DNA of 64,000 nucleotides from Dillenia suffruticosa (GCA_033439265.1 JAVTVX010000019.1:7013501-7077500), one strand, 5' to 3'; numbered from the stretch's first letter, positions 31,409 through 43,314 are shown. Notes: a model not told the origin generated them from the letters alone. Numbers and translations are program-made.

Positions 31409-31421
31409 CTGATATCAAATA
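31409..31421 (-). promoter_or_regulatory. primer binding site of gypsy element
   Basis: Minus strand TTTGATATCAGAGC lies just inside the LTR end. It differs from the common TTGGTATCAGAGC by G to A. Confidence 0.65.
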
Positions 31422-31422
31422 A

Positions 31423-31952
31423 TGCAATTTGCAAGAGAAAAGAAATGTTATGAGAAAAGGGAATGGTAGATAGAGGCAGAATAGAAGAAAGAGGGATAAA
31501 GGATAGTCTCACCACTCAGTTTGGATATAGGAAAAACCACTACCAAACAAAGATACAACGACTTAAATGGATTCACCATACTTAGATTCCTCTAATTGTT
31601 ATAGAAACCCAAGAAGTGCAATTCAATTGCAGTAGAATACTTTTCAAATTATCATTCAACAACTTGTGTTTTACAAAGTGATGTCCAAAGGGTTTTATAG
31701 AAGCACAAATCAATAAATCTAGCTCTTTTCCTAGATAAACTTTAAGTGACTTGTTTGGTAGGACCTTGTAGCTACTACCTTAAATGACTAGGACTAGTAT
31801 AAAATACTCTAACTATGTCTACTAATGTTATTGACCATATAGTACTACTAAAATTTTATTAAATTATCACCATTCATACTAAAATGGTGATTAGATTTTC
31901 CATGTTAGTATAGTGACAGGAATAGTAATTTTATGACACTTGGTGTCATGCA
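31423..31952 (-). mobile_element. 5' LTR of gypsy element (about 530 bp)
   Basis: Bounded by TGCAATTTGC (31423) and ...GTGTCATGCA (31952), i.e. TG...CA with TGCA at both ends, next to the PBS. The outer end reads TGCATGACACCAAGTGTCAT on the minus strand, which is itself a short palindrome. No second LTR or target duplication is available to prove the borders. Confidence 0.65.
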
Positions 31953-33040
31953 TCAATAACTAATTTCAGGGTTTTAATATTTATTTGTTTATTACAAGCA
32001 GATTCAACTAGCAGATTCAACTAGCCAATTACCTGGTGAAGACATGTAAGAGACTCGTAAAAGATGTGCTTGTTTAAATCAGCTCATTCTACTTCTCAGA
32101 TGGCATTTGGTTTGAAATCGAATTCCGATATCAACTACTTGGTTCAAATTTTGGAATAGATATGATTACTATTGTTGATATTTGCTTTATATATCTTTTG
32201 AAATAAAAATCATATAATTGTCAATTTTGTTCTTGATAAAAAATATTTTAAAATTAACAAAAAAAAATATAAAATCAATAAAACTCAAATAATTTTGTTA
32301 AAGAATATATAAAATCAATAAAAGTCAAATAATTTTCAAGTCAAAATTAGTTAATAAAACATTTTGTCCAGATTCATGCCAGGAAGAGAGAGAAATCTAT
32401 GGGAAAGAGGGGTTGGTAACCCAATTATTGGTTCCTCTCTTCCTTCCCCCACCTACAGCATGTGCAATCTTCTTTTTCTTCATGGTTGGTGTCTTCGATA
32501 GTTAAAAGTTGAGTGCATGAAGTTACCATCATCATAAGATCTAATCCTTGCACTTCACCCAAATCCGTATTGATGGTTGTTGGACCTCACTGATGAATTT
32601 CGAGTTTGGGGATGGCATCTATGAAGTCATCATCTTGGTCACGATCAAACCCTGGCTATTCTGCCAACGCCAACAACGCAACCAAGCTTGAGGTAAATAT
32701 TTTCATTACCATAATATTGATGCAACTCTGAATCTGTTGTCACCATCTTCGATATGGTTGTTTCGCCTGGTTCTGGGGTTGAGAGAGAAAGAGAGTTAAA
32801 TGGAAGGGCAAACAATGGCACAAATTTTTTCTTGGGTTTGAGATATGGGTTTCAATCAAAACCCACCGTTTTACTTGGGTTTCACAAAATGCATACCTTG
32901 AGGGTTTGATTCACATTCCTTTATTTCCATTCCATTAATCTAAATATATGATATGGGTTTTATTCCTATTCTTGAAATCCATACCCTTTAATTCCTATTC
33001 TTGAAACTCATACCTTTTAATTAAACACCCCCTCAGTTGA
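31953..33040. other. degenerate non-coding repeat DNA, possible TIR element
   Basis: No gene. A small 13-bp direct duplication (GCAGATTCAACTA, 31998-32023) is present. From about 32100 (GGCATTTGGTTTGAAAT) to about 33032 (...AATTAAACACCCCCT) the ends are weakly inverted to each other (AGGGGGTGTTTAATT on the minus strand), as in decayed Harbinger/hAT-like elements. Near 32931-33020 a GGGTTT-ATTCCTATTCTTGAAA unit is repeated in tandem. Confidence 0.35.
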
Positions 33041-34300
33041 ATTTATGGCGCTTGATTTCGAGGTCGATGTAGCTGCACTACTCATTCTTGGTAAACCATT
33101 TCTTAACGCCACATGATCCCTCGATATGGAGAAAGGGATGTAAACTCTTTACTACTTTGACAAGTCAATAGGATTTCAATTAAATCAAACATTAAAATAT
33201 TTTGATGGTCTTATCTTTTCTTGATTTTTTAAGGAATCTAATGATGGAACTGAAGTTTTGCTAGAACGGAAGACCTTGGCCAAGAATCTATGGGAGACGA
33301 TGCCAATGAAAGAGAACTTTAAGAGTAACGATGTTCTTTTTTAGAACTTGCATGAGCTCATATTGAACACAGTGACGTCTAAGGATGTAAACTTCGAAAA
33401 ACTCATAGAAATAGGTAGACAAAGAAAGGAGGATGAATTGAATCTTTGCGTTCCGTTTGGTTGTTGGTACCTCTTGGACCATGTGACTAGGTCTCTACCT
33501 AACAACATGCCTCCTGATTCGAATCCAAATCTCAATATTTTCCCCCTTTTGATGGTTTTATTGGATTTAAAGTACCAATAATTGTGTGAATATTTTTGTA
33601 GTTCACTTCTTAAGAGCCTCTAGATGGTTAGATTTGAACTTGGGGACTAAAATAAAAAACATAGCTAGGCTAGATTCAATGAGTGTACCATTAAACCCAA
33701 GCCCAAGATGAAGAGGTATGGGCTGAAAATTGATTATGGAGGAGATAGACCCCTGGAACACACCTCCATTCTCCGGCCAAACATGAGTACTATGAAGTCA
33801 AGTTGGAAACATAAACCAAAACTATCTCTCTTCCATATCTCTTCTGTATCTCTTTTTTATTTATATTTTAATTCTTGCTTCTAAATAATTTTTAGTTTGG
33901 TTTTAGGATTTCTTTAAGTCTTACATGTTGTTTGCTTAGTTTCTCTTTAAGGGTCTTTCTCTCATTGATTAGTAGGAAACTATGGCATGGTATATATAGG
34001 AGTGGACCAGATCAAGTGATCAATGAGCTTTTCTACTCAGATAAGTAGTTTATCTCATCGAGGGGAGTATTCTTACCTTACCTCTGTTGTTCTTTTTCAT
34101 TTTCTTGAATACTAGGGACAAGGTTTATCATAAGTGTAGGAGTGTTCAACTTTTTAAAATTTTTGTTTTCACTTGCATGGATGCATGTTCTCACATATTT
34201 TTCATGATCTAGAGCAATACAAGTATAGCTAAAACTATTTTAAAATTAGAACCACGCATTGTATATTAGAAGTTTAAAGTTAGGAGACCCTAATTTTATA
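33041..34300 (+). other. possible Athila/Tat-type gypsy remnant
   Basis: Plus strand VDVAALLILGKPFLNAT (about 33065-33113) resembles the protease region of Athila/Tat elements (..ILGRPFLAT..). About 1 kb later GGGACAAGGTTTATCATAAGTGTAGG (34117-34142) resembles the GGGACAAT..TTTAAGTGTGGG signature of these elements; that stretch is described, not quoted in full, in my comparison. The intervening frame (33348-33581) is not recognised. Weak evidence. Confidence 0.3.
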
Positions 34301-35633
34301 TCACAATATGCGTAGGAGTTGTCACCTTTAGAACTTAATATATAAATAAAAAAATTATTTTTGCTTGAAAGTAAGAGAATACATCATTCCATGAATTTGC
34401 ATTGAAACTTATTCGATAACCTCTTAAAACAAAATTAAAAAATTTACACACAAGGCTTAGAGATGATTCAAATATTTTTCTTTAGACCGTTTGAGTCTTT
34501 CTAGCCTATCTATGATATTATCTCTAGTCAACTAATTTGTAGCCTTAAATTGATAGTAAAAAATTTCTTTGTAACTACATTAACTATCTCTTAACCTTTT
34601 AAGCTCAAGAATGGCTAATGATAAATATCCTTTCATTCATTATCATATCATTTGTTTATAACATAGATGCATTGCATAATTCATCATTTATGCAAGTATT
34701 TTCCATCCATCATATTTACTATGTTTCATACTTCTTTTTTTTTTTCATCATTGAAGTCTTCAAGCAGAGTAAATCGAGATTTTCACTTATTGTTGAAACA
34801 ATTATTTATAACAAAAACAATCAACGGAAAAAAGAGTGAATTTGAAATATGTTTTACATTTATGAGCAATATTTCAGAAAGAAAAAAAAAAGGAAAAATA
34901 TCGAAAAGGAAAAAAAGAAGAAAGGAAAGAAAAAAGAAAGACAAAAATATTCAGGAGTAAAGTTTAGAATTTATCAAAGGGAAAATTTGCTCTTATCATC
35001 CATGATCTCTAATATTGTTGAATTTCATGATCTTTGTCCCTTTTCTTTCTTTTACAACCATTACCTTTTTTCCTAATGACATCCCATTGCAGACCTTTTA
35101 ATCTAGATTTTATTTGTAGATTTTATTAGTGAAGAGGTAGTTTAAAAAATATGTATATGAAGATAAAAAAAAAATGTTTGATTTTAGAAATTTGATTCCG
35201 AGTTTTGTTAATGGTGATTTTTCTACTAGTTATGCTCACACACACTAGAGTTTCAAAGTGTAAGACCATAATATATGATTAATAATTTTGGTTTTCTAAA
35301 AATTTGATTTTAAATTTTTTGCGATATTCTAGTTTTATCTTCAGATTGTCCAGGACATGCAAGTATTCAAGTGTAAGGTATTTAATAAGTCTTTTTTGTG
35401 GATATATTTTTGACCTAAGCTCTAGAATTTTTCATATATTTTGAGTAAAATTTGCTAGATTTCCTATTCAATACTTGTTCGCCTTTAATTCTGTTTCTGC
35501 AATCCAAAACCATCACCTCTAAGCCTTTGATTCATTCATCATCACCATCTTCAGACTTCAATTTCAATCACCGTGGTTCATTCCCTTCGATTTTGCCTCT
35601 ATTTGACTACGCCTTCTATTCATCTTCATCCAA
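34301..35633. other. intergenic stretch with homopurine tract
   Basis: No credible gene. Notable only for a nearly pure purine run on the plus strand (about 34876-34943, mostly AAAG/AAGG) and T-rich runs. Short frames here are low-complexity translations. Confidence 0.6.
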
Positions 35634-35853
35634 AAAGTCATCGTTGATTTTTTTTTTTTTTTGTACTTTGACTTAACCATCACTGTTCAGTATCTGAAAT
35701 TTTGCCCTCAGACCGACCGACTATGGGACTCACTTATATGGGGACAGGTCTCCCAACAAAAGGTTCTCAATACCTATGCCGAGATTCAAAACCCAGGACG
35801 AAAATATCCCTACTCATCTATACCACCATTTGTTGGTCAAAGTCATCATTGAT
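35634..35853 (-). mobile_element. SINE S1 with 15-bp target-site duplication
   Basis: Body 35649-35838, minus orientation: a T14 run (poly(A) tail on the minus strand) at the left and a tRNA-like head at the right. Target duplication AAAGTCATCGTTGAT (35634-35648) versus AAAGTCATCATTGAT (35839-35853), one mismatch. The minus strand contains GAGTAGGGATATTTTCGTCC, shared with the SINE at 46.1 kb, and TTTTGAATC as a decayed box B. About 190 bp long, as usual for plant SINEs. Confidence 0.8.
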
Positions 35854-35941
35854 TTCGGTCACTGGTGGGTGTTCTTCATTACCATCATTGATCATCGTCC
35901 AAACTCGCTTTTCAAAATTGCCAATGATCCTCGAACACATC

Positions 35942-36327
35942 TATAAGTTATGGGAATACCGGGTCGAGTCGTCCATGTGGGTTTGACCCAAACCTATTTC
36001 CCTTATTTTTGAATTTTCCAAAGGAGGGAAGGGAGGGAGTGGTTTTTTTATGAAAAAAAACCAACTCCAACTCCCACACATAACCATCCATCCCCATCTA
36101 TGGCTCTCTTGAAGGTTGAGAGAGAATAAGGAAAAGGGTAAGGAAGAAGATCTACATACATCATAATACCATTCTATCAAAAAGACTCTTGGATTGTGAA
36201 AGAGAAAGGAGATTGATCCATTGGTAACATTTTTCGGATTCGTACATCGAAAAGGTTAGTGATCCGACCCTAGATCTTGGGACATTCAACATTTATTTCG
36301 CTGTAAATGCATAAGAGAATGCTTTCA
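35942..36327 (+). mobile_element. 5' LTR of complete copia element F
   Basis: 386 bp, starting TATAAGTTATGGG (first dinucleotide TG mutated to TA) and ending GCTTTCA. The target duplication ACATC precedes it at 35937-35941. By hand comparison it differs from the 3' LTR at about 20 positions plus two 1-bp indels, nearly all transitions. Confidence 0.95.
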
Positions 36328-36341
36328 TTGGTATCAGAGCA
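36328..36341 (+). promoter_or_regulatory. primer binding site of copia element F
   Basis: TTGGTATCAGAGCATG directly after the LTR: perfect match to the standard initiator tRNA-Met PBS. Confidence 0.9.
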
Positions 36342-36727
36342 TGATTTAGGGTGTTTCCTATTTTTGATGTATTTTCGAGTTTCATTTTCTTAAAAAAATT
36401 GAAAATGGTAACTTTCATTATAGACCACAAAATGCTTTGAAATTTGAAAGGTAGAGTACCCATGATATTAAGAATTGATCTGCAAAGTTTCATGCATAGC
36501 CGTTATGTATTTTTGGAGAAAAATGAAACCCTAGTCGAAGATAAAAATGCTAATATCTATTTGCATGATGGGTTTCATGATTTAATATTTGTATGGTTAA
36601 ATTCCCCATCAAAAATCCTTTCTAACCATATAAAGAAGATGCAAAACGGTTCAGAAATGAATGAGATATGGTTTAGGGAAATTATGGTTAAAATGCAGAA
36701 AAAATTTTTCTGCATGAAGAAGACGAA

Positions 36728-36786
36728 GTGACGTCAGCAGTGACGTCAGCGGTGACGTCAGCAGTGACGTCAGCGGTGACGTCAGC
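36728..36786 (+). promoter_or_regulatory. array of five TGACGTCA palindromes with 12-bp period
   Basis: TGACGTCA starts at 36729, 36741, 36753, 36765 and 36777, i.e. a 12-bp unit GTGACGTCAGC(A/G) repeated five times. TGACGTCA is the canonical palindrome bound by plant bZIP factors of the TGA/CREB type. The as-1 element of plants has two TGACG motifs with 12 bp between palindrome centres. Function in this element is inferred. Confidence 0.9.
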
Positions 36787-36929
36787 ACAAATCCCACTCT
36801 CGGGCCGTGGGCTGTGAAGCCCAAACGTCATGATCCAGACCTCAGATCAGAAAACTGACAGCACCATTAGATTCAGAGACCCCAAAAATGGGGGGTAGGC
36901 AAAATCCGGTGGCCGGATTCCGCCGGGAA

Positions 36930-36988
36930 GGCGGCGCGTGGGCTTCACGCACTGCCTGGGCGCGTGGGCGAGTCACCCACGCGCCGCC
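36930..36988 (+). other. GC-rich inverted repeats in leader of element F
   Basis: GGCGGCGCGTGGG (36930-36942) is the exact reverse complement of CCCACGCGCCGCC (36976-36988). A competing shorter hairpin uses GCGCGTGGG (36960-36968) with CCCACGCGC (36976-36984) and a 7-base loop. The two cannot form together. Confidence 0.85.
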
Positions 36989-38246
36989 GCCACCAAGTGG
37001 CTCGTGAAGCACCCTCTCAGGCCCCTTTTTTTAATTTATTTTTATTATTTTTTTATTGTTTTTTCTATATTTTTAAATTATTTTTTTGACTGAAAGTATT
37101 CATTAAGTTATAAATTTTATTTGAAAATTGCAGAAAAATCAATTAACAAGTGAGACAAAATTCTGAAAATTTCTCACATGTTTAAAAAAATATATTCTAG
37201 ATTATGCCTACCTGAATTAAATTTTTATAACACATATTTGATTTGTACTCATTGATTTAAGTATAAATTGTGGATGGTGTTTTAAATTTTTTTTTTTTTT
37301 TGGCTTCGTGTCCAATCTAATATTTACCCCATTTTAGGGATATGGTGAGAATCAGACGTACCCTTGCACCTCTCCGGGGGAGATGCAAAGATGAGAGGAC
37401 CCCACAACGTTTGGCAAAATATATATGATGTTGTATTATAAGATGAAAGCAACGCATACTTTGTCGCAATATTTGTGGGTTATGAGTCGAAAACGTTATG
37501 AATTTCGGCGTTTGGGTCACTGGTTTGGAGCGACGAAGCCGAGATTAAAATTATAAGAAACTCCCTCTCTGATCATTTGGTTGGAATGGCTGACAAAATA
37601 TTAGAGGATAATAAGTGTCTCTACCTTAAAGATTTCAGACTAAAATTGCTTAAGATGTAGAGAGATAAGGAGATAGAGACTAAAATGAAAAGGGCGTTAT
37701 CTCTAAAGATCAATGGCTCTACACCCCAAGCTGTTAGGAGATTCACTCCGAGAGATAGACTTTCAGTTATGATAGTAAATATGGTCACTCGCATGTATAT
37801 GGAAGATAAGAAAGATAAGAAAAAAGAAATTTGATTACATATATTTTTTTTCTTTCTTTGTGCATAGTTATCTACTGTAATGAGAACAATGCCAGGAACA
37901 TATGATGTAATTATATATATATATATATATATCAACAATGTGCATACTTTGTATATTTATGCGAGCATGTGAAGAGATATGTTCCAAATTCACATGATTT
38001 TAGTGGGAGTTTTTAGGTTGATAGAATTTAAGTAATTCTCACCTAACACTGAAAGAATTTTGTTACTTTGAAATAAAATTTATGATAATCAAACATTTGG
38101 ATGATGGATGATGATTGGGAACTTAATGATCTTTTGAGTTTACACCTTATGTTCGTCTATGATAAATTTATTAGATTTCATGTATAAAATTATATGAATG
38201 AATGAGCATGAATACTTATAATAATCTCTCTTTGAAAAACCAGACC

Positions 38247-39160
38247 ATGGCATCGAAATCAATAATAGCAGATTTGAATAAAGGTGATAAGTTTAATGGC
38301 GACAATTATGACATTTGGCGCCACAAGATATGGTATGTACTGGAAGAGCAGGATGCCTTGGAGGGTATCAACCATATCATGCAAGACCCTGGAATTGGAA
38401 ACACTGCTCAACAGAGAAGAGATCAAGAAGTTTACCAGGTGTGGAAGAAGAAAAATTCTACTGCACGTGGCATTCTGGTTAGTTCCGTAGTTGATGATCT
38501 CATACATGAATGTGAGCAATTCCCTACTGCTCATGACATATGGGTATACCTCAGAAAGAAGTATGGAGGTACCAGTGTGACCCGTCTAAGACAGTTGACT
38601 ATCAAGTTTGACACGTACAAAAAGAAGTCTGATCACAATATCAAACTACACCTCAGAACTATGTCAAACATGATAAGGGAATTGAAGTTAGCGGGTCATG
38701 TTTTATCTGATGAACAACAGGTTCAAGCTTTAATCTGATCCCTTCCAGACCAGTGGGAGCACTTGAAGGTCAATCTGACTCACAATGATGGCATTAAGAC
38801 TTTCGCTGATGCTGCTCGCCACGTAGAACTCAAAGATGAGCGGCTTGGTGCTGCAAAATCGATTTCTAATGCCTTTGTAGCTGAGTCAAGTTCCCAGAAA
38901 GTTGCGGGCTTTAAACGGAAAGGGAACAAGAACAAGGGCAAGAAAGGGAAGGACATTGCGAAAGGGTTTAAGAAGAGCAATTCCAACCGCAAGAACAAGC
39001 GCAAGCGGTTTTGGAAAAAGAAGGATAAGAGCAAACTGAAGTGCTACAATTGTAAAGCTCTTGGTCATTTCGCTCAAGAATGTCCCGAACCGAAAAAGGT
39101 AGCACCTTGTAACGCTTCTCTAAGTGTTATATATGTCTCTAGCACTGTTTTACTTTCTGA
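38247..39160 (+). pseudogene. gag of copia element F
   Basis: Capsid/nucleocapsid protein. The best start is the ATG at 38247 (context CCATGG; MASKSIIADLNKGDKFNG); an in-frame ATG at 38202 is also possible. The UBN2-type gag domain (DNYDIWRHKIWYVLEEQDAL, VWVYLRKKYGG-like) is followed by a lysine-rich stretch and a CCHC zinc knuckle CYNCKALGHFAQEC (about 39042-39083). One in-frame stop, TGA at 38736-38738 in ALI*SLPDQWEHLK, most simply CGA to TGA. Otherwise the frame is open, so this is a recently silenced copy. Confidence 0.9.
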
Positions 39161-42100
39161 ATCATATCCTGTGTGGATTATAAACTCAGAAGCAACAGAC
39201 CATGTGACGAGAGATCGAGAAGCGTTCGTGGACTTTCATCGAGTTCCCCCTAGTGCAAGATGGATATACGTAGGAAACAATACAAGAGTAGAAGTCAAAG
39301 GAATTGGCACTTGTAAACTGGAGTTACGAAGTGGCCAAACTCTAATCTTACATAATGTTCTCTTTGCACCGAAAATTCAACGAAATTTAGTCTCTGTTAT
39401 TGTTCTTCTTAAACTAGGCTATGACTTGAACTTTACTCGTGATAGGGTTTGTATTTATAATAGTGGTGTGTTTTATGGTACTAGACATCTGTTAAATGGA
39501 TTTCTTATTTTAGATTGTGACAGACAAATGTTTAACTGTTATACTGATCGTTATATTTCGTTAAATGTTTGCTCTTCTAGTAATGCTAATATAGATGACA
39601 AAGTATGGCATGCTAGACTTGGTCACATAGGGCAGGACAGGATGAATCGACTTCTGAAAGCAGGACTATTGGATTCGCTTACTAAAGTTGATTTATCGAA
39701 TTGTGAATATTGTCTTGCCGGGAAGATGACTCGAAAACCTTTTGGAAAAGCCGTGAGGGCTGCACTTCCATTACAATTGGTTCACTCTGACATTTGTGGT
39801 CCAATGAATGTGAAGGCTAGGCATGGAGCATCATATTTCATTACTTTTATTGATGATTTCACGCGTTTTGGTCATGTCTATTTGATTACTCACAAGTTTG
39901 AAGCACTTGAGTGTTTTCGACGTTATATGAATGAAGTGGAGAATCAAATGGATAGAACGATTAAGGCCTTAAGGACAGATCGAGGGCGTGAATATTTATC
40001 AGATCAGTTCAATGATCTGTGTAATGAAAAAGGAATAATTAGACAATTGACTATTCCCCACACGCCTCAACAGAATGGTGTTGCTGAGAGGAGGAATACG
40101 ACGTTGTTAGAAATGACAAGATCTATTATGGCGCAGGCTAACTTGCCAATTTCCTTTTGGGGAGATGTATTGTTAACTGCGACTTATATCTTAAATAAAG
40201 TGCACAATACCGTACGAACTATGGACTGGTAGGACACCATGTCTAACTGATCTTAGACCTTGGGGATCGGTAGCATATGTTCATGACCCTTCTAATAAAT
40301 TTGGAAAGCTTGGTCCCCGGGGAAGAAATGTATCTTTATTAGATATTCTCATCAGTCAAAAGGTTATGTGTTCATCGGTGAAATAGAAGATGGTACTGTA
40401 ACCGAAATTGAATCACGAAATGTAATATTTTTGGAAAATGATTTTCCTAGTAAAGGTGATATAACAAAAGGAGAACCTTTGTTTAAATTAAATAATTCAA
40501 ATGATAGTTCCGTGCAGGATGAGTCGAAGAATCCCTAGATGATCCCAGTGGGAGAGATTCAAATTCTAACGATCCAACCAAATCGTCAATTCGGAAAAGT
40601 ACTCGGAAAAGTGTGCCCAAACGTCATTACAAAATTGAGAGGCATACTTTTATCATTTCTCCACAGGACGAGGATGAGCCGAAGAATGTGAACGAGGCCT
40701 TATCTTGTCCTGCCAAGGATGAGTGGATAAAAGCAATGGAGGAAGAAATAGAGTCGATGGATTCCAACTATGTTTGGAAACTGGTTGATCTTCCACCTGG
40801 GCGCAAACCTATTGGGAACAAATGGGTTCTTAAGGTTAAACGTAAAGCTGATGGAACAATTGAGAGGTACAAAGCTCGGTTGGTAGCAAAAAGTTATACC
40901 CAACAAGAGGGTATTGATTATGAAGAAACATTTTCACCAGTAGTGAGATTTGCATCTATTCGCTTATTATTAGCTATTGTAGCCAATTTAGATTTAGAAT
41001 TATATCAAATGGATGTGAAGACTGCGTTTCTCAACGGAGAACTTAAAGAAGAAATCTACATGGAACAACCAGTAGGTTTCATTGTTAAAAGTCAAGAAAA
41101 TAAAGTTTGTAAATTGAATAGATCAATTTATGGCCTCAAACAGTCTTCAAGACAATAGTATTTGAGATTTCATAGATCCGTAATCTCTTACGACTTCGTA
41201 ATGATAGATGAAGACCATTGTGTTTACGTGAAAAAGTCCAATGATAAATGTGTAATTCTAAATCTGTATGTCGATGACATATTGTTAGCCGGAAATAATA
41301 TGGAGTATGTCCTGAATATCAAAAGTTGGTTATCATCAAATTTTGAAATGAAAGACATGGGTGAAGCAGAGTACATACTGGGTGTTAAGATCCACAGAGA
41401 TCGTTCTAAGAGATTGTTAGCTTTATCTCAAGAATTTTACATTAAAAAGATTTTGGAACGATTTAGGATGGATAGCTATAAACCTATTGATACTCCTGTG
41501 GCTAAAGGCGAAGGTTTAAGTTTAGCAATGTGCCCAAAGACCGCTGAAGAAAAACATGAAATGTCAAAAGTACCGTATTCCAGCGATGTTGGGAGTTTGA
41601 TGTACGCTATGATGTGTACTCGCCCTGACATCTGCTATGCCGTGGGTTTGGTCAGCAGGTATCAATCCAATCCAAGTAAAGGTCACTGGACAGCTGTGAA
41701 GAGGATTCTAAGATACCTGAAAGGAATTGCAAATTATTCCCTTTGTTATCAAGGAAATGACTTGTTATTGAGCGGATACACAGATGCTGATTGGGGTGGT
41801 GACTTAGATGAACGTAAGTCCACCTCAAGTTATATTTTCTTGCTAAATAAAGGTGCCATCTCTTGGAGAAGTAAGAAACAAACATGTGTATCACTGTCGA
41901 CGATGGAAGCAGAGTTTGTAGCTTGTGCTTCAGCAGTTCAAGAGTGTGTTTGGTTGAAACGTTTTTTACAGCATTTAGGGATCGTAAGTGACACAGTGGG
42001 AGCTGTGACAATTTATTGTGATAGTCAATCAGCAATCGCTTATACGAGAGATCCCAAATATCATGGGAAAACCAAACACATTGATACGAAATTCAACTTT

Positions 42101-42241
42101 ATTCGAGACATTGTTGAAAAATGAGAGGTGACATTGAAGTATTTATCTACGCATTTAATGGTGGCTGATCCATTTACGAAACCGATACCTAGAGATGTAT
42201 TTCTAAAACATGTAAAATCTCTAGGATTGCGTAGAGTGTAA
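39161..42241 (+). pseudogene. pol of copia element F (protease, integrase, reverse transcriptase, RNase H)
   Basis: Order protease-integrase-RT-RNase H, as in Ty1/copia. Protease site reads IINSEATDHV (about 39178-39205) where DSGA is expected, so both the catalytic Asp and the Gly are lost by G-to-A changes. Integrase has HARLGHIGQDRM..CEYCLAGK, the first D in VHSDICG, the second in ALRTDRGREYL and E in NGVAERR. Around 40200-40330 a short deletion and two frameshifts break the integrase C-terminus; a stop lies near 40537. RT (40613-41500) has WVLKVKRKADG, MDVKTAFLNG and an intact YVDDILLAGN at 41267, with TAG for Trp at 41156-41158. RNase H ends with ADPFTKPI...LGLRRV at 42241, with TGA at 42122-42124. 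A few point lesions only. Confidence 0.93.
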
Positions 42242-43314
42242 TTGTATGGATAAGCAATGAACGTGATGTAATACTCATTATTATATGACATTTGAATTTC
42301 TTTACATTTGCGAGTTCTTATGTCTTGATTAAAAAGTATGTCGGACAAGTTTGGAAGATTGGCTCTCTCACACGAGTAATCGCCTCTAATATCTATGTGA
42401 TATGTAGAGATGAGACAATGTTAATTTTGGATAATTAACATAAATTAACCACCTTAGTACAGAACTAAGATGAGATTATCGTTGATATCTGATAATCGAA
42501 ATGGATTTCCCACAATCCATTACACTTGTCTAGAAGCCAGGTGTGGTTCTCTCTTGGAAAAGGTTTTTTTTTAGGATTTATAAGAAGAAAGAATCAAGTC
42601 AGTATCGTGATATATTTGGACTAAAACCTGTACGATGTATTATAATTTTGAAATAGACATACGCTTCTAAATAAATAGAAAATGCATCGTAGCACGTGTT
42701 CATACCGCGTGTGCTTTTAGTGACCCTATGGGTAATGAATTGATAAATCTCTCTATCTCATTGTGTGAGACCCAGAGGTTTGTAATTAACCTCATTTAAT
42801 ACTCTTAAAACTTTCGCCTGTTTCTTGAAAGTTTATTTTAGTGTTGCTACTTTAGCATGTAACCAATAGATCATGCTTGATTCGGTTTTGCGGTGCATGA
42901 CTAGAAAAGCAGCTAAAATGAAGTGGAAAAATAGTAGTACGGAAGGAAGACTGTTTTAAAGTTTGTACATAATTTTTGTATTCACAGACTGGCCAGTTAT
43001 GTTTTTAACTTGATGTTCTGAAACATAATTGTGAATGTATAGTTGCGATGAGTTAAGTATGCTCTCGTTCATTAATAGAGGGATAAGAGGTACAGTGACT
43101 CTATATATATATAGTAAAAAGAGGTCTGGGGTATAGCGAGACTTGATATCCTCATAGTATTAGATCTTGAGCTGCTATATATCCTTAAACGGTGTGTAGC
43201 TATGAGCTCTTGATGTACTCGCTGGTCACACGATCCATTTGTCTGTATGAAATCGATAGTATATGGAAGTGATTGAGCAAAATGTAGGTCTAACTCTCAT
43301 GTGCGAGTGGGAGA
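42242..43314 (+). other. 3' untranslated region and polypurine tract of element F
   Basis: About 1.07 kb of non-coding DNA between the pol stop and the 3' LTR. It ends in GAGTGGGAGA (43305-43314), the polypurine tract abutting the LTR start TGTAAGTT. Confidence 0.8.

Larger units (their letters stand above)
27786..31422 (-). pseudogene. gag-pol of a Ty3/gypsy (Del/Tekay-like) element with deleted integrase core
   Basis: Minus strand, from high to low coordinates. Gag (about 30560-31400) ends in a zinc-knuckle remnant GYGHFASECPN (about 30560-30600). The protease zone (29928-30191) has CDIIPMDACHLLPGRPWQ. Reverse transcriptase (28850-29700) contains [13 protein letters not shown], so the FDD catalytic motif is retained. 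RNase H (28591-28788) has [12 protein letters not shown] and VVADALSRR. Integrase H2C2 start GHFGVNKIIDMLREHFYWPD (28340-28412) jumps directly to LRTLVSKNQKDW, then the C-terminal domain (27889-28140). The end NAYKIDLVGDFNVLTIFNV is present, but the 3' LTR is missing. Stops and frameshifts occur. Confidence 0.85.
36342..38246 (+). other. long untranslated leader of copia element F
   Basis: About 1.9 kb between PBS and gag with no convincing ORF. It contains the TGACGTCA array (36729-36784), a GC-rich block (36800-37020) with strong inverted repeats in an otherwise AT-rich element, and a (TA)n run at 37912-37931. Leaders of this length are unusual for copia elements. Confidence 0.75.

Noticed and set aside
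38780-39077. Minus-strand ORFs opposite copia element F gag
   Set aside because: Antisense shadows of the lysine-rich gag region.
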